Below, piece after piece: positions 47,743 through 60,712 of a stretch of 64,000 bases of DNA. This DNA is from Heliocybe sulcata. Its lineage: Eukaryota; Basidiomycota; Agaricomycetes; Gloeophyllales; Gloeophyllaceae. Below the pieces are notes generated by a model. That model searched no databases, was not told the DNA's origin, and was given only the letters and a program-made list of their open reading frames with translations. The translations under genes were made by a program, and so were the position numbers. The stretch is taken from contig ML213516.1 of assembly GCA_004369045.1 (NCBI GenBank), positions 472,703-536,702 on the forward strand, read 5' to 3'. Position 1 is the stretch's first letter; each line of letters opens with the position of its first letter.

Positions 47743-50096
47743 TCATGACGCCTTGCAAGCATTCTTGTGCGTTGCCCAGTGAAGCTTCTGGCAGGCAGCA
47801 TCACAGTATCTGCGAGACTCTGGTCAGCTCACTGTCGTCTCATGGATTCGTCAGACCGACCTGGTCTTGCTACATCCACTGCACTTGCGCAGCACAGCGC
47901 TCGGATTACCGCACCACGAGCATCGGTACAAGCTCACACTGTTCACATTAACCTTTGGATGCGAGCAGCCTCTTGGGTGCGACTCTGACTCTCCTTCATC
48001 GACATGGAGATTATCCAGCCACGCAGCTAGATCATCTTCTCGCTTCTCTTTCGACAGCTCGCTGCCGTCGTATCCAGCATTTTCGTCGTCGAAGCGGCTG
48101 ATCACGTCGCCCCACTCCTTCGCTGCTGAAGAGTAAGTTGACAGTAGAAGCTGCCGAGTGAGACGCATCACGGTGTTGGGTATTGGGTACCCGTAAAAAG
48201 CGCTGAACTCTTCGGCCAACTGGAGTTTGTCCCGGGTATCCTGGCGTACAGCGAGTACTGAGATTGTGTGAATATTCAAGAGTGTGTGAATGGACGTACA
48301 TCGAGCTCTTTTAGCTCATGCGACATTTCTGATCCTTTCATTGTCAGAGTAAGAATGATATACCAATTCAGCATATTCTTCATTTGCCTAGAGTCGGGCG
48401 GCGCATTCTCGATGAAGGTCTTCGCGTCCTCCAGGGCACTCGTGAGGAAAGCAACGCCTTCGTCCCATTTCTGCTCGCCATGATATCCTTGCGGGCTAGT
48501 CAAAATCTGGATTCCAAGCGTACCAGCGTGGTCTACCGCTCGTCGTAGCAAGCCAAACCGGACAAAGGGAGTGATCTGCTTGGCTTTGAGACCCTTCTTT
48601 GCAAACCGCAAGCCCAGTTCAAGATCCGCAGTCATGGTGATAGCATAGTAGAAATACGCGACTTCAGGGCTACGCTTGATAGCGTGCTTCGCGTGCTCTA
48701 CAGCAGCTGGGATGCGCGCCTTCATGATGTGATACTTTAGGTCTATGATATCTGCCAGGTCCAGCTCGCCCTTGCTCCTCAGCGCTTTCGCACAATGCGG
48801 CAGCGCGTCGGACCACATCGTATAAGGGAGACCAACGTCAATCACCTCAGGTTGCCCAGTTACCGGGTTCTGGCTTTGGAACATGCCTTCTGCAATGGAA
48901 AACTCTGTCATCAGGATCAGGCGCGCAAGTACCTTCCCGAGCTTGAAGAAGTCACGGTCCTGCGCATTCTGCATCATTGCCGCCGTGTGATCCTTAGTAC
49001 AGGACAGCGTCAGATAGACATCGCAGCGCTCAGGACCGTACTGCATCAGGACGTCGTTGAGGCGCTTGGGGAACCCACGCTGCACGGCGCTCATCATCTT
49101 CCGTGGGTCGGCTTGTCGCAGATCGTCCTCCGCGCTCTGATGATTGTACCGGATTAACCCTCCGAGGCCTTCGCATCGGTGGTTGATATCTCTGCAGCGC
49201 AGGATGGCGACGAGGAAGCTGAGCGCAGGCGGGAATGATTTGTATTCTTTGGAGCAGCGCTGGGTGGCAGCGCCGAGCAGACCAACAGCGTGAGAGATAA
49301 GATAGTAAGATGTGGTAGGTCTTTTCAGTTGGGCAATTATGGTGCGTAGGACTTGTGGGAAGTCGACGGTCTTTATAATCTTTGGGTCCGGAGTAGTTTC
49401 AGCGTCGAGCACAGCACCAATTGCATGACTGAGGACGACTATAGCGAGTTCCGCCACTTTGGGGTCGCTGGGATTCTCGTGGATAATCTCCAGAAGTGCT
49501 GGAGTCTTTTTAGCGATTTCAACTCTTGTCTCCGATCCACCGTGATGAGTGACAGTGGAAAGAGCTCTCAACGCCATGTGCCGACAGGTGTTGTTGTAAA
49601 GGAGAGGAATCAGTTTTGATAGAAAGCCTAGAGTGCGAGAAGTACGTTGATCTGAGTACCGCAGTATCCAAACGAAGCAGTTCCTACCTGCTCTAAAGAG
49701 TTTGTCTCGAAGGATCGCATCGGTGCACATTTTAGCAAAGATACCAATGATACCGCCAAGGATTCTCTCATTGTCTGAATAATCGTTGTAGGCTTTGTCT
49801 AGTCGGCGGTATATGGAGTCGAAATTCGCATGGACGCGTTTCAAGCCGCTGCGTGTCGTGAGATCTGCTCAACAGCACCATTGACACTTGATAATCGCGT
49901 CTTACAATAAAAGTAAGCTAGACGAACCTGGTAATTCGAAGTAGTCGCACAAGATGTTGACGGCCGTGTCCCAGCCTTCCGACTGATCGATATCATCTAC
50001 AAAGGCCTCCCGTTGCGTCGATATCGAGGACGTTGAGGGTTTAGGCCGGGATGTTTTCGATTTCGACTTGGATTTCGTTGTCCCTGGCCCCGGCAT
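47743..50096 (-). CDS. MYND zinc-finger protein (second paralogue)
   Basis: A 706-residue paralogue of the 40027-42379 gene with the same five-exon layout (50096-49928, 49864-49688, 49627-48300, 48240-47861, 47809-47743). It lies in the same orientation, 5.4 kb further on. The Lys/Ser/Pro-rich N-terminus, helical body and C-terminal MYND finger (CSWCGNPSAVLRKCSGCSKTR then YCDAACQKLHWATHKNAC) are all retained. In the last-but-one intron a longer acceptor was chosen so that the next exon begins DTRDKLQLAEEF, matching DMLRKVELAEEF in the other copy. This is the only family member outside the inverted arms and could be the older locus. It is divergent from the RBR ligase gene. Confidence 0.86.
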
Positions 50097-50381
50097 GGCT
50101 ACCACTTGAGAAATGCGGGATGTAGAATGCAGAACGAAAACAAAAGAAACCAACGAAGAACGGCTTAATACAAGCTAGAATTAGCTTCGGTTTCCTCCCA
50201 CGACCGCGACGCGACGCGTGCCGTTAAGCGCTCGAGGCTCTCTGAGTTTAAATTAGCACTACAGCTACGCGACCCCTTTGTTGCCTCGCGCTCTGAATTC
50301 CGTCCTACGAGAGACTCAAGACCGAAGGCGACCGAAGGTCGAACTTATGCTATAAAGAACTACTAGCAGTCGAAATTTGGG
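50097..50381. promoter_or_regulatory. divergent promoter region with ACGCGT
   Basis: Separates the MYND paralogue (leftward) from the RBR ligase (rightward). It contains an ACGCGT near 50212 within GACGCGACGCGTGCC. A similar ACGCGT lies upstream of the right-arm MYND gene near 42527, suggesting a shared cell-cycle element for the family. Confidence 0.4.
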
Positions 50382-52813
50382 ATGGCTGCTGCTATCGCCT
50401 CGTCGAATGAAGACGCTCTGTCTGAGCTACTTATCACCCAGCTCCTCGAAGAGGACATGCGAAGCCTCGCCTCAGCCAAAGTCGCAGAGAGACTTCAGCT
50501 GGATGCGGCTATTTCTCAATCTGTCCAAGGAAAACAAAGGATCCCGAAGTTCTCAAAAACTCCTCCGAAGACAGACGATGATCTCGCTATCGAAGTACTA
50601 GCAGCGGATGCTCGTCTCACAAGTGATGCTACTTACGCGCAGATGCTTCAGCACTCCATTGACGTCGATGTCGCTGCTAGTCGTCAGTCTGCTATGCAGC
50701 TGGCAGCTGCTGAGAGGAAGGCTGTTTTGGACGCTGAGTTTGCGAGAAGGCTTCAAGAGGCCGATGAACAGGGTTTCGATATAACGGATGCCAGAATGAT
50801 GGATGCCGAGGAGTAAGTCTTCGTCGTAGGTCTTTCTTGATGTCCTATCTCAGTTCATGCAGACTCCTGGGAACGGATACCATATCCAATATAATGGTAG
50901 GTAATTCAGACCCTGTTGCACGCTCTGGGATAACAATTCTGCGCTCTTGCTAGGCTTCGGACCCCAATAACAAAGGGAAAGGGCGTTCCGACGGCCTTGT
51001 CCAAAACCAGGCTGCAGTTAATCGTGAAGCTTTCCAACATGACCATGTTATACCGATCAAACGAGAGGCAGCCCCGAGCCACCCGCAAGAGTCTAACGGT
51101 AAAGGCAAGGGTTCTGGAATCAAACGTGTAAAACTTGAAGTTTCCGACGATAGTAAATCCATTTGCCTCCCTGACTTACGAAGTACTGACAGATGTCAGT
51201 AAAACTGGAAGACGTCAAGCCTAACATAGGGTACCCCACATGCGGCATCTGCATGGAACCCTTTCAAGGCACCTCCAACCCCCTCTCCGCCTCCCGCTCG
51301 GCTAACTCCTCTACCCGCCTCCTCTTTGGTCTGCGCCTCCCCTGTCCCGAGTCTCACGGGTACTGCATGGACTGCCTCGCCTCGTACATCAATAGCAAGA
51401 TTGATTTGGAAGGCGCGGGGGCGACAAACACTGAGGCTGCGGTGTTTCCTATCCGATGCCCGGAATGTACGATCGTGGAGTGGCCGATTGGGATTGAGGA
51501 TGGGGTTGCGGAGAGGGTGCTTGGAGAGCAAGCAATAACTTTATGGGTGACACAACTGATTATATGTGCGCGTGTCGAGGCTTATTATAATTGCCGGGAA
51601 TAGCATCACCGGAAGCTGCTGGAGTCAATCCCGCGGTATTATTGCCCCAACCCGAGGTGTTCGGCTCTCGTTCAGTTGCCCGAAGACCAGGATCAAGCGC
51701 AAGCTCTTTGCCCATCGTGCTCGAAGGTAGTCTGTATCCCGTGCAGGGTTATGTGGCACGAGAGTAAGTTGTGTTTGCATTAGAGCGAGCTCACTTCATC
51801 CTGACTGGGAGATCAACTCTAGATATGACCTGCGAGGAATACCAAGTATGTCTGGACAGGACCGTTCTGGTTCGTCTCCCGGGCTCACGCCTTACACTTG
51901 CATTGTAGGCTATTCCACTAGACGAGAGATCTGCAGAAGACCAGATGTTGCTTCAGTTGGCGAGGGTGCGTCGTCGTATTCAGTCCCGGCGTCGCAGACA
52001 TCTCGACTTGCCTGTTCTCTTCTTTAGGCGAAGAACTGGCGCCGTTGCCCGAACTGCTCGGTAAGTACAACTGTTCGGCCCCTGTGTGTCATCCAGTATC
52101 CCTAACTACACCGTATCTTCGGGCACGGGTAGGTCATTGTGGAGCTCACTGTCGGGTGTAACCACATAACGTGCAGATGCAAGACCCACTTCTGCTTCAA
52201 ATGCGGTTGTAAGTCCACGCCATCCTCCCTCTCCCTCGCTATCCGTCTGACTGACGACGTCATTCAGCCCCTTGGGACATACAAGCGGTACGCTGCACGC
52301 GCGATCCGCCATGCGACTTATGGGACGAGGAAATGCTTCTTGAAGCCCGCGAGCGGGAGCGACAAGCGCAGCACGCTGCCCCTGCACCCGTTCAAGCCGC
52401 CCCGCGGGCTGCACCAGCTCAATTTGGCGCTGGTGGCTGGGCTCCTGAGGAATATTATGGTGTTCAAATCGTCAACCGCGACAGACGTGCGCTGGATTGG
52501 ATGACGGACCCGGGTGCGTGATTTTTTCCGATCTCTTTCCAGGGATCGATGCCAACATGCCGCCTTCGTTATAGCCGTAGTGTGTGGACGACACTGGTTC
52601 ACGAACCATATGCTGCAAGATCTGACGTGCGGGTATTGCGATGTTCGGCTGAATTCTGTAGCGGACTTGCAGTACCACCTGGCGCATACGATGCAGCACC
52701 CGGTTTATACGTGCTGTGGAAGGTTCTTCAAGCGGGATATAGACTTTGAGAGGCATGTGAATGCGGTGCCGAGGAGGTTCGGGAGGCATATTCATCAGCT
52801 GGAGACGCATTAG
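50382..52813 (+). CDS. RBR (RING-IBR-RING) ubiquitin ligase with C-terminal zinc fingers
   Basis: An E3 ligase that should form a thioester with ubiquitin before transfer. Eleven exons in phase (starts 50382, 50863, 50954, 51193, 51604, 51823, 51909, 52028, 52133, 52268, 52543) give 620 residues. The N-terminal 150 residues are helical and Ala/Glu-rich; then a basic KGKGKG-type linker. RING1 begins CGICMEPF (Cys230/233). The IBR reads YYCPNPRCSALV and CPSCSKVVCIPC. RING2 reads WRRCPNCS, VGCNHITCRCKTHFCFKCG, with catalytic Cys431. A charged helix and an Ala/Pro-rich stretch follow. The last exon adds Cys/His pairs (LTCGYCDVRLN, LQYHLAHTMQH, YTCCGRFFKRD, FERH) resembling C2H2 fingers. The joins before RING1 and before the last exon rely on weaker donors (GTAAAA, GTGATT). 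Confidence 0.88.
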
Positions 52814-53229
52814 TATCGTGAGTAGCTGAGGGAGTCCAGTTTGCGTTTCGTTGTAGGTCGCTTGTATGACTAGTACCTGTCGCTCCTGACTTCGGTAGCT
52901 GGAGTAAGACAATTGTTGTTTTTTGTAGCCTCGTTTTTGGGCCTGGATAATGACTTGGCCGTCATGACTTGGCCGTCCTCAGAGGATCCGCAAGCACGAT
53001 TGCGTATCCGAAGAAACCCCCGCTTTGATGGGAACCTGTGCTAGCCACGCGAGAAAGCCGCGGCGTCGTCTCGGCAAGTTTCGCGCCTGTCCGTTCACGG
53101 TCACCTTACTCGGAGGCGTCTACCCCGCACCATCGACGGTCTCTGCATTCTGCTGCCCTTGCTTGCCAACCAAGCGTCATCTAGCACAGAAATACCTCAA
53201 GTCTGAGGCCTGAGGACGCTCGTGCTCCC
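52814..53229. other. no gene recognised
   Basis: Intergenic stretch between the RBR and J-protein genes, both transcribed rightward. It should contain the RBR terminator and the J-protein promoter. A near-tandem repeat of ATGACTTGGCCGTC occurs around 52950-52975. Confidence 0.4.
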
Positions 53230-55678
53230 ATGGATGCGGCAACGCACCCGAAGGACCATTACTAGTTTCGTATGGAAATTTTGGGTTCACTTCCCACTTG
53301 CCTGCTTACAGTCTCGCAGTGCCGTTCTCAACCTCCCGCCATCAGCGTCGGACAGCGAGGTTCGAGAAAGATATAGGGCGCTCTCGGTAGTCTTCCATCC
53401 GGATAAGCAGCATGAGGAGCGGAGCAAGGGCACGGCGTCCAAGACGTTCTTAGAGATCCAAAAGGCTTATGAAGGTGCGTATCAGCAGTCTGTCCGCAGC
53501 CTGTAACAGTCTTCTAACACGATGGTTTTATATTACACAGTTTTATCTGACCCCTTCCAGCGGTATGTGATACGGTCCTAATTGACGCCATCGCTTACGG
53601 TGCAAAAGTGCTGTTTACGACATCTTAGGTCTGTCAGCCCTCGCGGAGTTGTGACAGTTGTGCGGACTAAGCCTCTTTATAGGTGAGGAAGGCCTGTCAG
53701 TAGAATGGTCTGAGTCGTGGAGGTCGAGGCCCATCGAGCAGGTAAGCTTGGAGCAGTACGAACCATAAGCAGTACAATATGACGACTTCCTACAGGTTCG
53801 TACAGACCTGAAGCGAGTCTGGATTGACTTGGAGCAGCAGCGAATAGACAGGCTTGCACAAGCTCGGGGTACAGTGACTTGCGGGATTGACGCCACCACG
53901 CTATTCGACGATGACCCGGACTACTACAGCCCTCAGCTGCACCGTCGGCTTCTGGAACGATTATCATTCTTGCGTGTCAGTAATTTTGGCACGAGATATT
54001 CTTTGAAGGTATGGCCCGCCTTGCAATGGTACTGCGTTGTTGGGTAGCCTTGCTAAGCCAGCTTGCTAGAAAACTATCTCAGACAAGACTCGCCTTGTAC
54101 TAACTACCAATGTCTCGCGAATGAGCGATGCTCTTGAGCGGAAAGTAGCAACTTCTACCAAGCTTTCTGGGACAATTCGCCATCAGTTCTCTCCGCGGCT
54201 AACGTTAGAGGTCGGTGCTGTATCCCACTCATGTCTAATCGAATATTCAAATCTTCTAGTCTACTCTGTCCCCACTCCGGACACCTGCCCTCGATCTGAA
54301 AGGCACTTACCAAACGGACCGTGGCAGCATCTCTGCAACACTCACCCTCTTACTCAATCGCCTCTTAGCCTTCCACCCACCCCTGTATCCACCTCTTCGC
54401 GTCACGATGATGCGATCATTGTCGACGAAGAGGCCCCTACAAGGGGTAATCAATGTTGCCACGGGACCCTCGCCGAGCTTCTCCATGGACATCATCTCAC
54501 CCAGCTTCTTCGACTGGAGGCCCATGCCGGTTCTAGCCGAAGAACCTGACCACGGGGACGTGAAGCCCGCCATACTAAACCCAGAGTCCCCCTTCTCCCT
54601 TGGAACGACGTACCGGTCGTTCGGCTTCGCCATCGAGGGGCTCATGACCCGCCTCAAGTCGGAGGTCGGTGTTAATTTTGAGGAACTGGCTTTGCAATTG
54701 AAGATGGCGGCTGAACTGGGGCTGACGGGGCTGACGGGACTGGCTGGCGGAATTTGGACATCGTCGGCCGGGAGTGAGGTTGGTGCATTCGTTCAATTGG
54801 GTGCCGATGGCGTGAATCTCAGGCTAGAGTGAGTACATGTATCACACATGTGTTGGTGTGGTCGTCTGACTAAGTCCAGGTTCTTCTATATGGGACAACG
54901 TTTGGTAATTCCCATTCTTCTGGGGTTGGAATACGATGGGCCCTTGGCTTTAGGTACTGTAGCAGTGCCGTCGACAGCATTCGCCCTCGGTTACTATTTC
55001 ATTCTAAGACCTAAGAGAATTCAGGAAAGAAAACGGTACTCGTCACTCCGTCCGGGCGGCTCTCTTGTTGACTGAGGCCGAGTTTCTAGGCTTATTCAGC
55101 AAGCACGACGTGAAGTGGAAGACTCGGATGCCCACAGGGAAAGCGAAGCCGTGCAGTACATGCTCAAGGATCTAGCCAACCGGCATATGCAGGCCGAATC
55201 TAAAAGAAATGGTGAACCTATTAATGACGGTCGTGGCAATTGTGAACAACGCTGATGTCCGGTGATGCTGCAGGATTGATCATTTCAGAGGCCACCTATG
55301 GCGTGGAGGATGTGGACGAAGAGAGCAGAAGTATTGGTGTAGACGTGACAATTCCCCTGCAAGCGCTTGTCCACAACAGCCAGCTCTATATCCCTGGTCG
55401 TAGCTCCAAGGTCAGCTGTTTCCGTGGTCTTGTGCCTCTGTATTGCTTAACTTCGGCTGCAGACCTCGCTGCAAGGCTTCTTCGATCCCTGTCCCCCACT
55501 GCCAAAAGTATTGCGGATTCGCTATACATTCGACGGACGCATGCACTACGCAGAAATCCCGGACGGTTCGCCGGTTGCTATTCCATTGGAGGGTGCGTTT
55601 CCGTCGAACACTCAGCAGGGTCAATTTTAACATCTCGTATGCCCTTAAATGTCTGATCCAGATCACCTCGTGGAATGA
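53230..55678 (+). CDS. DNAJC11-like mitochondrial J-domain protein
   Basis: An Hsp40 co-chaperone related to DNAJC11, which in animals associates with the mitochondrial MICOS/SAM complexes. Thirteen exons in phase (starts 53230, 53320, 53541, 53609, 53683, 53796, 54070, 54260, 54880, 55090, 55274, 55463, 55662) give 376 residues. The J domain opens HYYAVLNLPPSASDSEVRERYRALS and has the essential HPD in VVFHPDKQ, ending in VLSDPFQRAVYDILG across two tiny exons of 20-22 bases. A basic helix (LKRVWIDLEQQRIDRL) and a beta-rich central domain follow. The C-terminal DUF3395-type part has GLIISEATYG, VDVTIPLQALV and IRYTFDGRMHYAEI. It is shorter than animal DNAJC11. The start was fixed by splicing the MDAATHPKDHYY exon onto the J domain. 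Confidence 0.85.
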
Positions 55679-58600
55679 TCGATCGACGTGTCCGTTGTAC
55701 GCCCATTCTACCCACTCCCTTGCACGGGTTCACACATCCCTCTCTGATCACGAGAATATGAAGTTATTCTTGTGTTTCCCGCACCCCACACCGACTATAT
55801 TTGCCTGATCTTTACGAGATGAGCGGGCCTTCTCCGCATGGTGCAGCGTCTTCGTTGCTACCGCGCTTGACATGTGTGTACAAAACGAAGGGAGCGTCTG
55901 GAAAGCTATAGGCCGCAGGCTTCTAGGCCAATGTGAGGCTCTCCTCTTTCGATGTCCATATTCAACAACTGCTGTCCAATCGCCTGCCAAAGCAGTCCCA
56001 TCGAGATTCGTACACTTCGGCTCTCCTTCGCTTGCTTCTCCCGTGTGCCTTCAAACTCTACGTCAGTACGGGGTATGATCTTCCTGCCGTACATGTTTAG
56101 TGCGTGCTGTGTCCATGGCACTCTTGTTCCCGTTCGAGGTCTTCGGACGATGGCATGAGAGAGGCTGGTTCCGTCGGATTTCCTGGTGTTCCGGGCATAA
56201 GGAATCCTGTCGTGGTATTACACTTGACTTTCCCTGGTCCTAGTCGCGCAATGATGCATGATGTCCGGGGTGCGTACGAAAATGAACTCCGGCTGGTTCT
56301 CCGGTGCAGTCTCGGTCTGGCTGGCGCAAGGGAGCCGACTACTGGCGATTATCTGATAATAGAGATGGCCCACGTTCATATAATAAGATGAGATCACCTC
56401 TATTCAACTACTTTCGGACATAGTGCCTTCGTTCCGGAGGTGCCGCGGACCAGGAATTTGACGTATGAGAATATCCATCTGTCGGAGGACGAAGCGACGT
56501 CTGCCAAGACAGTTTGCGTCTGTAGGTCCCTACTTCCGCCACATTTGCGGAAGTGTTCTAGCCCAGGGCAATGTATCGATGGCAGCGATGCGTTGAGGAT
56601 GCCACAGCGTACAGCGCGGGTGCCGGCGCGAGAAACTAAATTGGGAGGCTGATATTCGTTTGGCGACGATGTGACAGGATGCTGGTGGTTCTAGGCCTGC
56701 TGGACATTGGATGCTTCTATTGCTTCACTGCGGGGGAGGCGGTGAGGCTAGCGGTGTCACGAGCTCTGGATATAACTCACCAATCCTGGCACCGTTCACA
56801 GCGCCTACGACCGGTACGGCTCCGGATTGCCGCGATTGTATGGCACAAGACTGCTCGAGACCTATACTCAAAGGCAATGGGCCGTCCCCGAGATCTCTGC
56901 GTGGCGACGCATTTGTCCCGCTTATACAACAGCTCGGGCAAATGCATTGCGCAAGGCCTACTTGACCACGGCGCGGCGCAACTCCCGTATTCTGCTCTCA
57001 CTCTTGGTTCGTCGTTTATATTGCGCCGTCCTTTCGTCCTTTCTGCGGGGGATCGCCGCGGGGCCATTCGCACTGCGGACCCGAGCAACGGGAGATGAGA
57101 CGCTTCTGCCAGGAGGTGCGGGTTATGTAGGCGTCCGCGTGACCTCGCCACGACTCCTGCCAGTATGTCAAGGGATCTTTGATCTTCTCTTCCCTGTGCC
57201 GTGCCTGATGGAGTTTACAGAGCAAGGGGCATCCGAAAGGCAAGATCGCATTGCAAGATGGACGCTAGGTTGGGTTCTGCTGCTGCTATGTCGCCTTTTA
57301 GTGCCGGGCAACTGGAGGATGCTCTTGGCTGGCACTTGAAGTGGAAGATGATGGTTCCCCCCTGACATTGCATGATGGATAGCACGTTTGGGGTGCCTCC
57401 GATGGAAGTGGAACCATGACTAACCTCCTGTGGTAAAGATGCACGTGGAAGGGGAAACCAAATCTCGAGTTGCGGCGCATGTATGGTAGGGAAGACGGCA
57501 CTCGTGACCCAAAGCCTAGCCAAGGGGTGTAGCTAGGTCCTGGGATCGAGTAGAAGGTCGTGCAGCATTTGAACATAGGGTACATCAGGTCTCAGCCATG
57601 CGGAAGCACGAGTTTAAGCTTGCATCTGGCGGCGACTTGGCACCTGCATGTCTCATTTTTTAGGTACCTACCGTGTGGAAGTGGCTTACGGTACTCGCTG
57701 TGACACCAGTGAAAGAGGGACATGCGAGGGTACGGTTAGAAGTTTAGTCAGCAGATGAATTACGCTGATACGCACCAGAATTGACATATCGACTTGGCCG
57801 TGTGAGTGGCAGATGCTTGCCGAGAGGCACTGGCGTCGCAAATCTGTCTGAGAAGGCTGTCGATAATCTGCTAACGTTATTAAGATCTCGGGCAGCGGTA
57901 CGATACTTGGAATTTGGAATGGCCCCCGCATTGGCACATAGTTGTGTGCCGAGCGGGATCGCAATAGCTCCCATCCGCATGTACAGTGCCTTGCAGTGCA
58001 GCCATGCTCTGCAGAAAAGTATCCGAACAGCCCTACTAAGATAATGCCTTTCAGCGAGACCTCACTGCGTCTAGGAAGTCGACGACGGACCTTAATGCAG
58101 AATACATCCGGTTCAGCATCCGAGGCTCCAGCGCATTAAGCGTCGCGTTACCTCCGTAAATAAATCAAGGTCAAGAAGATCACAGTATGACGAAGGAGGC
58201 AACATTCACGAGAATGGTCGTTGTCCATGGTTGTCACCAGGGCGGCGCCACTGGACCGGGTCATGTTGAGACAGGTGAGGCCTTGCCCAAGAGGTAGGCT
58301 CAAGGAGCTCTAGAAAAAGCAGCATGACTAGCACCGTAAGTCAGCACGGCAGGTGATCCGGCGCGATGGTCTCGACTCGGAGCACATCAAGCGCTGCATC
58401 AGTAAGAATCTGTTCCACAGTTAGCGTGAGTCTAGCGTTACTAGGCTTCTAATGAATCACTGACCCACATGAGACAAGAAGGAAAGGAAAGCTCGGACGA
58501 CAGAGCCAGCTTAACCGCGTCGAGAAATACTTCCGTCCCGGCCGCCGGAGACTAGTGATTGCCGCGCCGGACTTCTGGACTGTGGCTCTCCCGGAGATCT

Positions 58601-58961
58601 GGGGACGACTTCCGGCGGTACCCCCGAAATAGACCATATGATCGGGTCCGGGACCCCATTTGCCGAATGAAGATGTTGTTACTCATACCGATCCCCGCGT
58701 CTGCGGCGGCAGAGGCTGGCGTTCCCTCATGCGGTGAGGACCATCAATACTTTAACTCAGTTGAAACCCAACTTGAATCTTAACGCTCTGCCGAAGCATT
58801 CCATTCCCTCGGTGATACCCATCTTTATCTTGCCCTGGTCTTTCCCCCTTCATCGCGTTTATATATATTCAAGTTCTGCCACAGATTCCCTGCACTCCGG
58901 TTCTCACCCTGACCACCATCGCATCCTGGCGACCTCACTCCATTTCCGTGCTTTACAGGAT
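55679..58961. other. 3.3 kb with no recognised gene
   Basis: Many overlapping ORFs of 60-170 codons occur on both strands (largest 56827-57339, +), but none shows a domain, a convincing intron pattern or a plausible signal peptide. The right end should contain a long promoter or 5' UTR for the WOPR regulator, common for this gene class. A TATA-like TATATATAT lies near 58859, about 100 bases before the WOPR start. Confidence 0.45.
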
Positions 58962-60712
58962 ATGCAGCAGCCCACTCTCGAGAACGTCGTTGTCAGAACT
59001 GTTCGCGACGCTACCCACATCTTCTACGCCGTCGCCCGGAATCTCCTTCCTATCATCACCCGCCGTCTGGACGCAGACGAGCGGCGCGCCATAAAAGCCG
59101 GAAATGTCTATGTCTGGGAAGACAGAGGCGCGAACTCCGAGTCCTCCGGGCTGGGCATGGAGAGATGGTGAGCACCAAGGCAAGGCTGGTGTGTAAGTCT
59201 AACCTCTGCTCAGGACGGACGGGATGAGCTGGGGTCCTAGCAGAGTTCGGGATGTACGTGAAATACTGCCCAGTGTGTGCATGACTGACCAGCAGCGCGC
59301 AGGAATTTCTTTACTACACCCAAAAGGAACACGACCCCGACAACGAGTCCTCCGCAAGCTGGGTCCCTGCGCTCAGGTGAGGTTCATGCCCATCCCCAAT
59401 TGTGTTCTCGCCTCAAGGTTGGCGCATCCCGCAAGTTTGCCCGCATCGTGACATTTCCCCCTTTCTTACGTCACCCATCTATTTATTCCTGCGCTAACTC
59501 GACGGCACATGATGCTAGAAGACGAGATCCCACCACTTCTGGTGCTAATTCCTCGTATTCGCATGCACTCGGAGGCTCACGCTCGTCGAGGCGTCCAGAG
59601 CATCTGATGAAACAAACCTACAGTGTGCATGTGTTCCTCCCGCAAGACCGAGCCCAGGGTACCATGCGCAAATGGCATCTTAGTAAGTACAAATCCAACT
59701 CTATCCAGCAATCTGCGATCTTCCCGATGGACTGATGATCTATGCCCTATTTCTTGGCCTGCTCTCTTCTCATCGCTGACATCGCTGTCCGCTTTGTCCA
59801 CGCAATGACCCTGCCAATGATCCCCGCCACCTTTGGATATCCCTCTTCCCATTTGCTACCGCAGCCGCGTACTTCTCACAAGAGACAGTCGACTCACTGA
59901 CGCCCGTGAGCGCCTTGCCGGGAATCGGCGACGTCACTGTCCCCGAAGGCTGGTTCCGGTCCGCCCGGTCGAGCAAGACCCGGCGGGGTGGAGAGCCCTT
60001 TGGCCCAGGCCCATTCACTTTCCCTCCTAATGTGAGCCACACCGAGAGCGCCGTCCCACCGTTCAATTTCGCATCACCTACCGCTGCACCCTCGTTGTAC
60101 TCTGGCTACTCCATGTACTCCTTCCCGCCACGGCATGCGTCTGGGCTCGACCCCCTCCCATATGGCGTCCCTTCCGCTTCGACTTCCATGTCACTCACTC
60201 TAGGACGTCCACCGGATGCAGACATGTCCAGCAATAATAACGGCGGCCTTCCGTCTGCGTCCTTCGCTGTCGCATCCCAACCTGTCTACCATCATTCATA
60301 CGTCCAGGTCGTAACGACCTCTCACGACGCCGCTGCTTCGTATGCTTCCATACCTGCCGACACTTTCCATCCCCAGCTACAGCAGCCTCAGGCTCAGTAT
60401 TATGAGCATGCTGTGCCTAGGCTTGATGCCCAAAGCCGCTCGGCGGCCTCCTCGCCTTCTTCTGGAGCTTCTTCGGTGTCTCCTTCCACCCCGGCCAACA
60501 ATGCTTCCGACGACTCTTTGCCGCGGAGCCTGAGGTCTGGTGATAGCCCCCTCGAGGATGTCGATCTCGTCCCGCTTGAATATCTCCAGAATAAGTCATG
60601 TCCTCCCAGAGACCCTGCGGACCAGGAGATGATGCGCAGGCTAGGCGTCTTATGCCTTAGTCTACCGGGGAAGGCAGGTGAGCTTGTCGGCTTGGAGCAG
60701 CCGCCCTTGTGA
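58962..60712 (+). CDS. Gti1/Pac2-family (WOPR) transcription factor
   Basis: A fungal-specific DNA-binding regulator related to Wor1, Ryp1, Gti1 and Pac2, which control morphology and nutrient responses. Five exons in phase (58962-59167, 59214-59253, 59303-59376, 59519-59682, 59865-60712) give 443 residues. WOPRa: VVVRTVRDATHIFYAVARN, ITRRLDADERRAI, then GNVYVWEDRG and GMERWTDGMSWGPSRVRDEFL across two introns. WOPRb: MKQTYSVHVF, MRKWHLTAYFSQETVD and VPEGWFRSAR. The rest is a Ser/Pro/Tyr-rich low-complexity tail with poly-Ser and Gln-rich patches, as usual for activation regions. A 33-residue Ser-rich insert separates the two halves. Start MQQPTLENV is preferred over the in-frame upstream ATG at 58734. 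Confidence 0.93.

Noticed and set aside
54307-54657. 116-codon minus-strand ORF
   Set aside because: Shadow of the DNAJC11-like exon 8.
55679-58961. possible lipopeptide pheromone precursor genes in the empty stretch
   Set aside because: No short ORF with a clear CAAX end and precursor features was found.
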